Assembly (NCBI GenBank): GCA_903885665.1
Contig: CAISJL010000181.1
Location: 1-45,757 of the forward strand
Direction of reading: 5' to 3'
From: an uncultured beta proteobacterium
Lineage (GTDB): Bacteria > Pseudomonadota > Gammaproteobacteria > Burkholderiales > SG8-41
DNA: 45,757 bases
Notes under the pieces: generated by a model
Databases searched by the model: none
Told to the model about the DNA's origin: nothing
Seen by the model: only the letters and a program-made list of their open reading frames with translations
Made by a program: the position numbers and the translations under genes
Part shown: positions 30,065-37,755 of the stretch, piece after piece
Layout: each line of letters begins with the position of its first letter
How positions within the stretch are numbered: position 1 is the first letter of the stretch

Positions 30065-30087
30065 TCAATAAAATCAATTAGTTATAT
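30065..30087. repeat. Dispersed AT-rich intergenic motif, copy 2
   Basis: This copy matches 25198-25220 at 22 of 23 positions and, like that copy, is followed by an AT-rich stretch and then GCGC-rich sequence. Shorter versions are AAATCAATTAGTTA at 6891-6904 and AATAAATCAATAAGTTA at 42368-42384. Confidence 0.6.
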
Positions 30088-30135
30088 AAATATATGCGCT
30101 CGCGAACAGTCGTCTACGAGACGCCAACACCTACT

Positions 30136-30363
30136 TTATTTTTTCTGCATCAAAAACGTAAATACCTGATCAGCAGTCTCGGATGACAGTAGCGTATTGC
30201 CGGTTTGCTTACAGAACGCCTGAAAGTCTTTAACCGAACCAGGGTCAGTTGCCATCACCTTCAGCACTTCACCAGTGGTCATATCATTTAACATCTTTTT
30301 GGTGCGCAATATCGGCAAGGGACAGTTCATGCCACGCACATCCAACTCTTTATCAATATTCAT
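30136..30363 (-). CDS. tusA: TusA-family sulfur carrier protein
   Basis: This is a small sulfur-carrier protein of 75 residues. The CPxP motif (MNCPLPILRTKK) places the persulfide-forming Cys at residue 14; the rest (GEVLKVMATDPGSVKDFQAF) fits the TusA fold. TusA supplies sulfur for tRNA thiolation and, in sulfur oxidisers, moves sulfane sulfur in the cytoplasm; the sox genes in this window make the second role possible. A GAGG ribosome site precedes it. A 9-bp hairpin with one mismatch (GGGGTCGTT/AACAACCCC, 30390-30414) lies in its leader. Confidence 0.93.
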   Translation of the reverse strand: MNIDKELDVRGMNCPLPILRTKKMLNDMTTGEVLKVMATDPGSVKDFQAFCKQTGNTLLSSETADQVFTFLMQKK

Positions 30364-30465
30364 AGCGACCTCATCCTTGTTCTTAATTTGGGGTCGTTAT
30401 CGCGAAACAACCCCGCTATGCTGCAACCGCTTAGTAGACCCGCGAATATAGGGGGAAATCACGAA

Positions 30466-30481
30466 ATGCGCAATTGCGCAT
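30466..30481. promoter_or_regulatory. Perfect 16-bp palindrome between tusA and the M48 gene
   Basis: ATGCGCAATTGCGCAT is a perfect palindrome about 100 bases upstream of the tusA start and 33 bases after the M48 protease stop. It has the form of a dimeric-regulator operator. Confidence 0.5.
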
Positions 30482-30513
30482 ACCGACCTGAATGATCACA
30501 CCAAACCACCGCC

Positions 30514-31947
30514 CTAAAAACGTTGCGGTTGACGCTTCTGTTCAACCAACTGGCGGCGCAACTCGCGCAACCGCGATTCGGTGGCCGAGAGTATATAAAA
30601 ATCACCACCGCCGCTTTTGAGGGCAATCTGTAACTGCTCCACTGCCGCACCCAGCTGGCCACGCCGCAGATATGCCTCAGCCAACGCCCGATGCTGCATC
30701 AAAGGTTTGCCCAGGGCGGCATAGGCCTCGGCCTGCAGCTGATACAAAAACGAATCATCGGGCCGAGTCTGTAAACCCTCCTCAATCATACTCAAGGCCT
30801 GAGCGGCCTGGCGCAGCCATAACAACTGCTCCAGATGGCCGTAGAAGAGCGCGCGATAGTTGGGAAACAAACGCCGTGCCGCCACAAAACACTGTAGCGC
30901 GCCTGTCCGGTTGCCACTGACAGCCTCTAATTGACAGCCCAAGTTCTCAACAATAGGGTTCACGGTTTTGCGTAACCCCACCATCTCTTGCCGCGCCCGC
31001 GACCACAATTTATTGCGTATTAGACTCGCCACCAAGCCATACCGACTAGCCAGCTCAGACAAATACTTGCGCTCACCGAGGCTAGACTCAAAAAAAGCTA
31101 AAGCTTCATGCGGGGCACCGAGTTCGGCACGCAACTTAGCACGAATCAACTGAAACTCTAGGCTATCAGCAACTTGCCGGTATGGCATGGACTCAAGCCG
31201 ACTTTGAATATCAGCAATCCGCTCGAAGGTGAGCGGGTGCGTACGCAAATACGACGGAGCGCCTGTTTCATAGACGCGTGTGGCGCGCTGCATGCGCTCA
31301 AAAAACACCTCCATACCGCGCGGATCAAACCCCGACCTTTCCAAAATCTGCACCCCAACCCGGTCGGCCTCACGCTCATTAGAACGGGTGAAGTTGAGTT
31401 GATTCTGAATTGCACCTGCTTGGCCAAATGCAAATGCCGCCTCAGCCACCTGCGAATTGGAGCGTGCCGCCAACAAAGCCACTGCCATCGCCGCTAAGGA
31501 CATCAGCTGATTATTGCCCTGCTGATTAATCATTCGCGCAATATGGCGTTGGGTGACGTGGGCAATCTCGTGACCTAGAACACCGGCCACTTCAGACTCG
31601 CTTTGCGCGGCCAAAATCAATCCTGTATGCACGCCAATAAACCCGCCTGGCATCGCAAACGCATTAATCTGCGGGTCACGAATCACAAAAAAATCAAAGG
31701 CTTGGCGGGTCTCAGCAGTCACACCCGAGGTCAAGCGAAGGCCTAAGCTATTCGTATAATCAGTCACTTCGGGGTCATCGTAGTACGCCGGGTCACGGCG
31801 AATCTCGCGCATAATATTCTCACCCAAGCGTTGCTCATCGGCCACCGAGATGGTAGCGGCAGAGACATCGCCAAGATCTGGCAAAGCTTGCGCTAAGACA
31901 GTGGGCACACCTAGGGCAGCGATGAAGAGTAAAAATCTGAGAATCAT
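30514..31947 (-). CDS. bepA: BepA-like periplasmic M48 metalloprotease with TPR domain
   Basis: BepA-type proteins are periplasmic protease/chaperones for outer-membrane assembly. The ATG at 31947 opens a signal peptide (MILRFLLFIAALGVPTVLAQ). The M48 domain follows with the zinc site HEIAH at residues 126-130 and a third ligand in NEREADRVGV. The C-terminal half is helical with TPR-like repeats (RTGALQCFVAARRLFPNYRA, ALSMIEEGLQTRPDDSFLYQ). The length of 477 residues fits the family. The gene symbol is given by family; the specific orthology is not proven. Confidence 0.88.
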   Translation of the reverse strand: MILRFLLFIAALGVPTVLAQALPDLGDVSAATISVADEQRLGENIMREIRRDPAYYDDPEVTDYTNSLGLRLTSGVTAETRQAFDFFVIRDPQINAFAMPGGFIGVHTGLILAAQSESEVAGVLGHEIAHVTQRHIARMINQQGNNQLMSLAAMAVALLAARSNSQVAEAAFAFGQAGAIQNQLNFTRSNEREADRVGVQILERSGFDPRGMEVFFERMQRATRVYETGAPSYLRTHPLTFERIADIQSRLESMPYRQVADSLEFQLIRAKLRAELGAPHEALAFFESSLGERKYLSELASRYGLVASLIRNKLWSRARQEMVGLRKTVNPIVENLGCQLEAVSGNRTGALQCFVAARRLFPNYRALFYGHLEQLLWLRQAAQALSMIEEGLQTRPDDSFLYQLQAEAYAALGKPLMQHRALAEAYLRRGQLGAAVEQLQIALKSGGGDFYILSATESRLRELRRQLVEQKRQPQRF

Positions 31948-32031
31948 AATGCTATGATAAATCCCCAAGCTCTGGTTTGGGTAAAAATCCTCAGGCCCTG
32001 CAACACCTTTCAGTCATTTGAAGCGCTTTTT

Positions 32032-32131
32032 CTATTGTTTCCTGTTTTCTCCTATTGTTTCCCATTCCCGCCTATTTCTGACTACTCTCTATTAGTCTGT
32101 ATTTATCTATATTAATCTGTATTAATCCTTA
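32032..32131. repeat. Degenerate 20-bp tandem array upstream of moaC
   Basis: CTATTGTTTCC starts units at 32032 and 32052, CTATTTCTGAC follows at 32072, and TCTGTATT recurs at 32096 and 32116. All these spacings are 20 bases, so the gap holds about five diverged 20-base units rich in T. Confidence 0.6.
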
Positions 32132-32156
32132 TTCATTACCCCGATTGTGACTGACA

Positions 32157-32678
32157 ATGACCAAAGCCACCTCTAAACCCAAACTTACCCAAGACCTCAC
32201 CCACTTTGACGCTGACGGCCAAGCGTGGATGGTCGATGTCGCCGCCAAACCCGAGACCGCCCGCCGCGCCTGTGCCAGCGGCAGTATCCAAATGCAAGCG
32301 GCCACCCTGCGCCGTGTTTTGGCCGGAGATACCAAAAAAGGGGACGTGCTTGGCATTGCCCGTATCGCTGGAATTCAAGGCGCGAAACAAACTGCCAACC
32401 TCATTCCGCTATGCCACCCCATCAGCTTAACGCGGGTCAGTGTCGAATTCACTATCGCGCGCCGCACTAACACCATCCATTGCACCACCATCGCTGAGAC
32501 GGTTGGCCGCACCGGGGTTGAAATGGAAGCGCTCACCGCGACCGCCGTCGCACTACTGACCATCTACGACATGTGTAAAGCCATAGATCGCGGCATGACA
32601 ATCACTGCAGTGCGCCTACTAGAGAAGTCTGGGGGGAAATCTGGGGATTGGGTAAATACAAATAAGTTACTGAAATAA
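32157..32678 (+). CDS. moaC: Cyclic pyranopterin monophosphate synthase
   Basis: MoaC acts with MoaA in the first step of molybdenum cofactor synthesis, making cyclic pyranopterin monophosphate. The 173-residue protein has the family motifs [14 protein letters not shown] near the N-terminus, [40 protein letters not shown] and [11 protein letters not shown] with its catalytic Lys. No other moa gene is in the window. The short C-terminal tail after DWVNTN is typical. Confidence 0.97.
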   Translation: MTKATSKPKLTQDLTHFDADGQAWMVDVAAKPETARRACASGSIQMQAATLRRVLAGDTKKGDVLGIARIAGIQGAKQTANLIPLCHPISLTRVSVEFTIARRTNTIHCTTIAETVGRTGVEMEALTATAVALLTIYDMCKAIDRGMTITAVRLLEKSGGKSGDWVNTNKLLK

Positions 32679-32789
32679 TTGGGATTTTAGCTACCCATTG
32701 GCAAGCATCCGAGTGCCTGCAGTGTGCCCGTCCGCCCATGCAATCGTAATATCGGCTAAAATTTAGGCTATTTTCAATCAACTAAAATC

Positions 32790-32853
32790 GTAGCGCGAGT
32801 AGCCGCCAACCTGCGCCCTAAGCGCCGCCCTGGAATACCCCTACTCTCGCTAC
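32790..32853. promoter_or_regulatory. Inverted repeat upstream of the hydrolase
   Basis: GTAGCGCGAGTAG (32790-32802) and CTACTCTCGCTAC (32841-32853) are complementary at 12 of 13 bases, with a 38-base loop. They lie 24 bases before the hydrolase ATG and could form a leader hairpin or cruciform. Confidence 0.5.
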
Positions 32854-32876
32854 CCACTATTGGATTACCTATTGCC

Positions 32877-33758
32877 ATGTCCGCTTTGACACCCACCAAC
32901 TTGAAACTTGGTATCGACCCTGCCCCCTACACCACGCAAACTGTCACAGTCGCTGGCTTACGTCTGAGCATCAAAGATTTTGGTAGCCCCGGCAAACCCG
33001 AAATGCTGTGTGTCCATGGTGGTGCTGCCAACAGCCATTGGTTTGATTTTGTTGCCACCGGCTTTTGCAATGACTTTCACGTACGGGCCATCGATTTGCG
33101 TGGTCACGGCGACAGCCAATGGGATCCCGCCGCTGACCCCGATTACTCCTATGAACGCTATGCGGCCGACATTCACGAATTGACTGAACTACTCGATATC
33201 AAAGACTTTGTATTGGTTGGTCATTCCATGGGCGGCATCGTCTCTAGCGTCTATGCCGGTACTTACCCAGGGCGTGCGAACACCTTTATCTTGGTCGACT
33301 CTACCCTCAACCTGTCACCCGAACGTATCGCCGGCTTTAATGCAGTCGGCAGCCGCGAAGGTCGCCACTACGCGACTGAAGCCGAATTTATTGCCCACTA
33401 CAAAGTGCGTCCTGGTGGCAGTACCGCTACTCCAGCAGTACTCAGCCACATTGCACAGCACAGTGGTCGTTTATTCGAAGACGGCCGCTGGCGCTATAAG
33501 TTTGATCGTAAGGTCTACGCCAATCGAAAAAGAGTCGAAATATTCCCGCACTGGAATCACATCACGATTCCGGCACTACTAGTCAAAGGCGACCGCAGTG
33601 GCCGCATTACCCCGGAGACTATCGCCGAAGTAACAGCACGTTCACCCCGCGTCTCAGTCACCGAAATCAGCAATAGCGAACACCATGTCACCTTGGACAA
33701 CCCTATTGAATTTGTCCAAACTATTAGCGAATTTATTCATAAAAACAAGTCGTTATAG
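32877..33758 (+). CDS. Alpha/beta hydrolase
   Basis: This 293-residue enzyme has the alpha/beta-hydrolase fold. The nucleophile elbow GHSMGG puts Ser at 117, the oxyanion region is LCVHGGAANSHWFD, the acid is probably D239 (VKGDRSG) and the His is H269 or H270 (SEHHVTLDNP). AIDLRGHGDS is a common motif. No substrate can be named; esterase, epoxide hydrolase and ester-cleavage roles are all open. There is no signal peptide. Its gene follows moaC and no partner is adjacent. Confidence 0.88.
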   Translation: MSALTPTNLKLGIDPAPYTTQTVTVAGLRLSIKDFGSPGKPEMLCVHGGAANSHWFDFVATGFCNDFHVRAIDLRGHGDSQWDPAADPDYSYERYAADIHELTELLDIKDFVLVGHSMGGIVSSVYAGTYPGRANTFILVDSTLNLSPERIAGFNAVGSREGRHYATEAEFIAHYKVRPGGSTATPAVLSHIAQHSGRLFEDGRWRYKFDRKVYANRKRVEIFPHWNHITIPALLVKGDRSGRITPETIAEVTARSPRVSVTEISNSEHHVTLDNPIEFVQTISEFIHKNKSL

Positions 33759-33802
33759 TTTAGTCATGAGATCTTGATTATCAGCTATTAATTATTATTA
33801 TT

Positions 33803-33824
33803 AATTTTTTAATTTTTAATTTTT
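33803..33824. repeat. AATTTTT short tandem repeat
   Basis: AATTTTT is repeated three times (7- to 8-base units) in the convergent gap between the hydrolase and OmpA genes. It resembles the other short tandem arrays in this window. Confidence 0.5.
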
Positions 33825-33909
33825 AATTACTGAACGCTCTGCGTTGTAGTCTACACACCACCCAAGCACAATCTGCCAGGGCAGTGTGATCAGCGCCCTC
33901 ATCTACATA

Positions 33910-34416
33910 CTAGGGCGCAATCGTCATGATTCTGACGCGGCGATTATCGGCTGAGTGAGGGTCTTCTTTGTTGAGTAAATCACTAAAACCCTTGCCTACC
34001 GCGAGCAAACGCTCCGAAGCAATCCCATTTTTAGTGAGAAACTGCGCAACCGCTTGCGCCCGCTTCTCGGATAGCGCTTGATTATATTGAGCGCTGCCTT
34101 TGGCATCGGTATGGCCTTCGACTTGAAAACGCAGTGTTTGCAATTGCTCTAAATTCATTGCTGTTGCTAAACGCAGTAACTGCTGATCACTCACGGATTG
34201 AATGCGCGCAGAATTAAACTCAAACTGAATCACCAAATCAATGGTTCTCACCGGAGCCACGGTCAGATTACGCAAGCTACGCGTTGCCGGCGGTGCGGGG
34301 GTTAAGGCTTTTGCCAAATCCTCTACTGAAACATCTGCGGCTGGTTGTTGCGCACTGATTGATACGCAGTACACAACGCTAGACAGTATTAACCCAAACT
34401 TACACCAAGACTTCAT
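33910..34416 (-). CDS. OmpA-family peptidoglycan-binding protein
   Basis: This exported 168-residue protein has a signal peptide (KFGLILSSVVYCVSISAQQ) and a C-terminal OmpA-like domain of about 110 residues. The domain has the VEGHTDAKGSAQYNQALSEKRAQAVAQFL motif and ends in NRRVRIMTIAP; it probably binds peptidoglycan. The N-terminal linker is short, with no beta-barrel. Its ATG overlaps the stop of the caspase gene upstream (ATGA), so it belongs to the caspase operon and may anchor that system to the cell wall. Confidence 0.85.
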   Translation of the reverse strand: MKSWCKFGLILSSVVYCVSISAQQPAADVSVEDLAKALTPAPPATRSLRNLTVAPVRTIDLVIQFEFNSARIQSVSDQQLLRLATAMNLEQLQTLRFQVEGHTDAKGSAQYNQALSEKRAQAVAQFLTKNGIASERLLAVGKGFSDLLNKEDPHSADNRRVRIMTIAP

Positions 34417-36338
34417 GGTATCTCCCGAATATCAATTAAAGCAGCACTCATAGCCAAAGATCGACCACGAACCCCTTTGCCCACAAAGAAATCCATTAAA
34501 CGCGAACGACCTTTTAAATCAGCAATCGCATCGGTAAATGCACCACCACCGGCATTCTCATTAGCCACAAATATCTTAGGGTCGCGCGGTGACTGACTCA
34601 CAATCACCAATAGTTTGTCTGTGCCCTCAGGCCCGCCCGCTCCCACAGACCAACCAGGACGTGGCAAGCGCATAGCTTGATTAGCCTTAATACGATTGTC
34701 TCTGTCAATTTTATTGGGGAACAACAAATAAAAACTCTGCGCATCACTACCCAACAGCACCACATACACATAACCATCGACAGCTGAGTTCACAGTCATT
34801 GCCAGCTCGTCACGCCCAATACGCAAGCTATTCGAGGACACATGCACATTCAAACCACGGCGCGGATCGCGCTGCTGATAAATTTCATACATCGTCGCCA
34901 ATGCACCCACTGGTTCATTGGGTGCGGGCTCGGCAACCGGTGGCTGATAGGGCGCTGCGAGCACCGGTGGTGGGCTGACGACTGGCAGCTTAGTCGACTG
35001 CGGCGCCTGAGTCAGCAAAGCATCCTTGACTGGCGGATTGAATTCGGTTGGCTTAGATGCGGGCGGGGTAGCAACGACGCTAACCGGTAGGGGTGGGGAT
35101 GAATGCGTTTGCGCAATTGGAGGCGATGCTGGCGGTGGTGTAGGCGCAGACTGAATAGGGGTATGCACCGCTTGCGATGGCGGCGGGGATGGCGGCGAGG
35201 GAGGACTCAACACCGGCACTGAGGTGACGGTGAGTGTCGGTACGGGTGCGGATATCGTTGTCAACGCGGTCACCATTGGGGTTGGCTTACTAGGCGCTGG
35301 CACGGCCACTGGCGGCACATAAATTACTGTTGGCGCGACCACTAGATTACGATTGCCAGTAATTTGAATCGTACTGGGGTATTGTCCAAAGGGGGCATTG
35401 CCTGCCATGCGTTCGTTCACCTTCTTCTGAGCACACACTCGCACTTCGTCCAAAGACACCGCGCCGCTGCCATTAATGTCTTGCGAGTCGCCCAGCAAAC
35501 ATTGACTGACCGCCTTGGTCACCAAGCCGCCCTCACCGGTAATCTCCCAGCTCACCTCATCGCGCTTAGCCGCTGCGATTTCAACAAAGTTTTCGCGATT
35601 AATTCCAAAACGACCCAACTCCGTGAGCAAGCTACGGGTGGTGCGATTATTCACCCCCTCGACTGAGCACATGCCCTCATTGCTACTGGTGCGCGACACA
35701 AACTTTGCAACCAATCCATTGGGCGGCGACTTCATGCTACGCGTGCCAGTGGCGACCACCCCACCAGAAAAACAGGCATCGATCATGGTGACTAATTTTT
35801 CAGCACGCTGACTCATCGGACCCGTATATTGCGCCATGTCTTGATGATTTAAGACTTCGTTGTCATATGTAAGATAGCCTTCCTCACAACCCGTATCCGT
35901 CGCTACCCGCGTACCATGCCCAGAAAAGTATACAAATACCCGGTCACCTTGTTGCACCTTACGATTCAGTTGCTCTAACTGACGTCGAATATTGGCCTTG
36001 GTGGCGTCTGCATTACGAAGCTCAACAATCGCGCCATCATCCACGCCCATCGCATGCGCCATACGACGCGCGCTATTTAAATCAATCGTCACGCCATCAA
36101 GTTGTGCAGCACCCGTATCACTGGGATAGCGACTAATACCGACTAATAGCGCATGCTTGCCCTCGGCGGCTAAGCTCGAGCTAGCATGCATACTCCAAAT
36201 CAGTGCCGTCAGTAACACCACAATCCAGAGTTGCAGGCGCGATTGCGGCAATTGAGTCGATTCAGGAGAATGACGAGGTTGACACGATTTAAATAGCGGT
36301 TGCCCGTTTTTTTTAGTTTTACACATCACCACAATCAT
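34413..36338 (-). CDS. Caspase-like (C14) exported protein with EF-hand loop, Pro-rich linker and DUF4384-like domain
   Basis: This 641-residue protein has a possible membrane anchor or signal (LQLWIVVLLTALIWSM, about 35-57). The caspase-fold domain (about 60-300) has the catalytic dyad H141 in YFSGHGT and C189 in MIDACFSGG. A canonical 12-residue EF-hand loop DINGSGAVSLDE is at residues 287-298. A Pro-rich linker (about 340-480) and a C-terminal DUF4384-like domain (about 505-610) follow. It is upstream of and overlaps ompA. Protease activity is not proven. The start could be the ATG at 36338 or one four codons later at 36326. Confidence 0.8.
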   Translation of the reverse strand: MIVVMCKTKKNGQPLFKSCQPRHSPESTQLPQSRLQLWIVVLLTALIWSMHASSSLAAEGKHALLVGISRYPSDTGAAQLDGVTIDLNSARRMAHAMGVDDGAIVELRNADATKANIRRQLEQLNRKVQQGDRVFVYFSGHGTRVATDTGCEEGYLTYDNEVLNHQDMAQYTGPMSQRAEKLVTMIDACFSGGVVATGTRSMKSPPNGLVAKFVSRTSSNEGMCSVEGVNNRTTRSLLTELGRFGINRENFVEIAAAKRDEVSWEITGEGGLVTKAVSQCLLGDSQDINGSGAVSLDEVRVCAQKKVNERMAGNAPFGQYPSTIQITGNRNLVVAPTVIYVPPVAVPAPSKPTPMVTALTTISAPVPTLTVTSVPVLSPPSPPSPPPSQAVHTPIQSAPTPPPASPPIAQTHSSPPLPVSVVATPPASKPTEFNPPVKDALLTQAPQSTKLPVVSPPPVLAAPYQPPVAEPAPNEPVGALATMYEIYQQRDPRRGLNVHVSSNSLRIGRDELAMTVNSAVDGYVYVVLLGSDAQSFYLLFPNKIDRDNRIKANQAMRLPRPGWSVGAGGPEGTDKLLVIVSQSPRDPKIFVANENAGGGAFTDAIADLKGRSRLMDFFVGKGVRGRSLAMSAALIDIREIP

Positions 36339-36362
36339 CCAATCTAAAAACGAACGCTGCCC

Positions 36363-37163
36363 TTAATTCAAAAACGATTTAATTCCCGCATAAACTGCTG
36401 TCGCACCAGTCACTGCAGGCGTTAGCGTGCTCACCAAAGCGTCAATCTTCTTGGCTGTTTCAGCAATCCGTATCGTGCCATCACCCGCCCGTGTCACGCT
36501 CTTGGCTAACAACACAATCACGCGACTCGTCGGCGAAGCAACGCTTCGCCCTAACCATAATTGAGCCGCCATGATGCCGGTAGCAAACGCCAAGCCAATA
36601 CCCAATATATATTCGACTAACTCTCGCCAATCGCGCGTGCTCTCTGGCCACAGCGGCACGTGATCTATACTTGCTGTCACCCACAGCATACCCAACACCG
36701 CACCACCTGCCACTACAAAACCGCTCACTAGCGCCAGCCACAACTGGTGCGGATGACGCATGGCCAGACACAAACCAAACGGCATCGGCATCAAGATCGT
36801 GGCAATCCGTAAATATAAAGGCTTCACATCATACAAAAACAACAAGACCCAGTGACTCGCCACCAACACCAACAATGCGGGTAACAATAAGACCAAAACA
36901 CTGACCCACGCACTATGCTCAACCAGAACCTCCTCAGACTGCGGCAAGCTATCCACTGGTAGCGCCGTACCTGCGTGGGCACTATTAATGACCTCTGCCA
37001 GTTGCACGTAGCGCAACTCTGTCGCCGCTGCGTGTTCTTTAAGTGTTTGCTCTAAGGCGGCAATGCGCTGCAGCAAAGGCTTAAATAAATAGAGGTCGCG
37101 ACCACAATGGGCGCACGCCAAAGCGGTATCGGGTATATCAGAAACGCAATAAGGACATTGCAT
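36363..37163 (-). CDS. Zinc-ribbon membrane protein
   Basis: This 266-residue protein opens with a CxxC-x10-CxxC zinc ribbon (MQCPYCVSDIPDTALACAHC), followed by a short coiled coil (LQRIAALEQTLKEHAAATELRY). Four or five membrane segments follow (VLVLLLPALLVLVASHWVLLFL, ATILMPMPFGLCLAM, VVAGGAVLGMLWV, IGLAFATGIMAAQLW), then a cytoplasmic-type C-terminus. It is unrecognised as a family. The ATG at 37163 has GAGGTG six bases upstream. It lies between the two caspase genes in a co-directional block, so it may be the membrane partner of that system. Confidence 0.7.
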   Translation of the reverse strand: MQCPYCVSDIPDTALACAHCGRDLYLFKPLLQRIAALEQTLKEHAAATELRYVQLAEVINSAHAGTALPVDSLPQSEEVLVEHSAWVSVLVLLLPALLVLVASHWVLLFLYDVKPLYLRIATILMPMPFGLCLAMRHPHQLWLALVSGFVVAGGAVLGMLWVTASIDHVPLWPESTRDWRELVEYILGIGLAFATGIMAAQLWLGRSVASPTSRVIVLLAKSVTRAGDGTIRIAETAKKIDALVSTLTPAVTGATAVYAGIKSFLN

Positions 37164-37170
37164 AGTCACC

Positions 37171-37230
37171 TCAGTTTTGATCAGTTTGTCTCAGCTTTAC
37201 TCAGCTTTACTTAGATTTACTCAGCTTTTG
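37171..37230. repeat. 10-bp tandem array upstream of the zinc-ribbon gene
   Basis: Six units of 10 bases (starting at 37171, 37181, 37191, 37201, 37211, 37221) follow the consensus TCAGCTTTAC; units 3 and 4 are identical. On the minus strand each unit ends in CTGAG-like sequence, and the last one forms part of the zinc-ribbon gene's ribosome site. Confidence 0.75.
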
Positions 37231-37283
37231 TGAGTAGTGATGCGATTTAAGAATGGTTAAATAACGATCACGGTACCAGTCGA

Positions 37284-37709
37284 TCACTTCACAACCAATT
37301 TAAATTCAGCAGCACCTTGGCGACCCTCGTTATCCGTCACCGACACCCGAATTGGATGTTCACCCACAGGGGCTAATGCAGCAGGAATTTCTATACTGCC
37401 GGACTTAATCCCCGATTTCAAACGCTCCGTTAAATCAATCCCTGCACCTTTGAGATATTCAACCTTGATCGTATTGCGATCAATTTTCGCATCGCCCCGT
37501 GGCTCAAACACCACCTTAAACGGAAATGCTCCCGACACATTTTCGGGCGAGGCCATCTTGATACCAGGGCCACGGGTAATGGCGCGTGTGGCCAACTTAG
37601 TTGGCATCGGTGCCAACTTTGCCTCTTCCTCTTTAATCAATTGTAAAGACTCGGCAGACACCCCTGAGGTTAACGCAATCAGCAACACCCCTAAAAACCA
37701 CTGAACCAT
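37284..37709 (-). CDS. Small exported Ig-like protein of the caspase block
   Basis: This 141-residue protein has a clear signal peptide (MVQWFLGVLLIALTSGVSA, cleavage before ESLQL). The mature part ends in an Ig-like beta-sandwich (FPFKVVFEPRGDAKIDR, then IRVSVTDNEGRQGAAEFKLVVK). The ATG at 37709 is preceded by AAAGGAG, so the frame starting further upstream (37874) is rejected. It resembles periplasmic binding or scaffold modules but is unrecognised. It is 46 bases after the stop of the upstream caspase gene. Confidence 0.7.
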   Translation of the reverse strand: MVQWFLGVLLIALTSGVSAESLQLIKEEEAKLAPMPTKLATRAITRGPGIKMASPENVSGAFPFKVVFEPRGDAKIDRNTIKVEYLKGAGIDLTERLKSGIKSGSIEIPAALAPVGEHPIRVSVTDNEGRQGAAEFKLVVK

Positions 37710-37755
37710 GATTCCACTCCTTTTCACAAAAGACATCTCATCAGCAATCACACCC

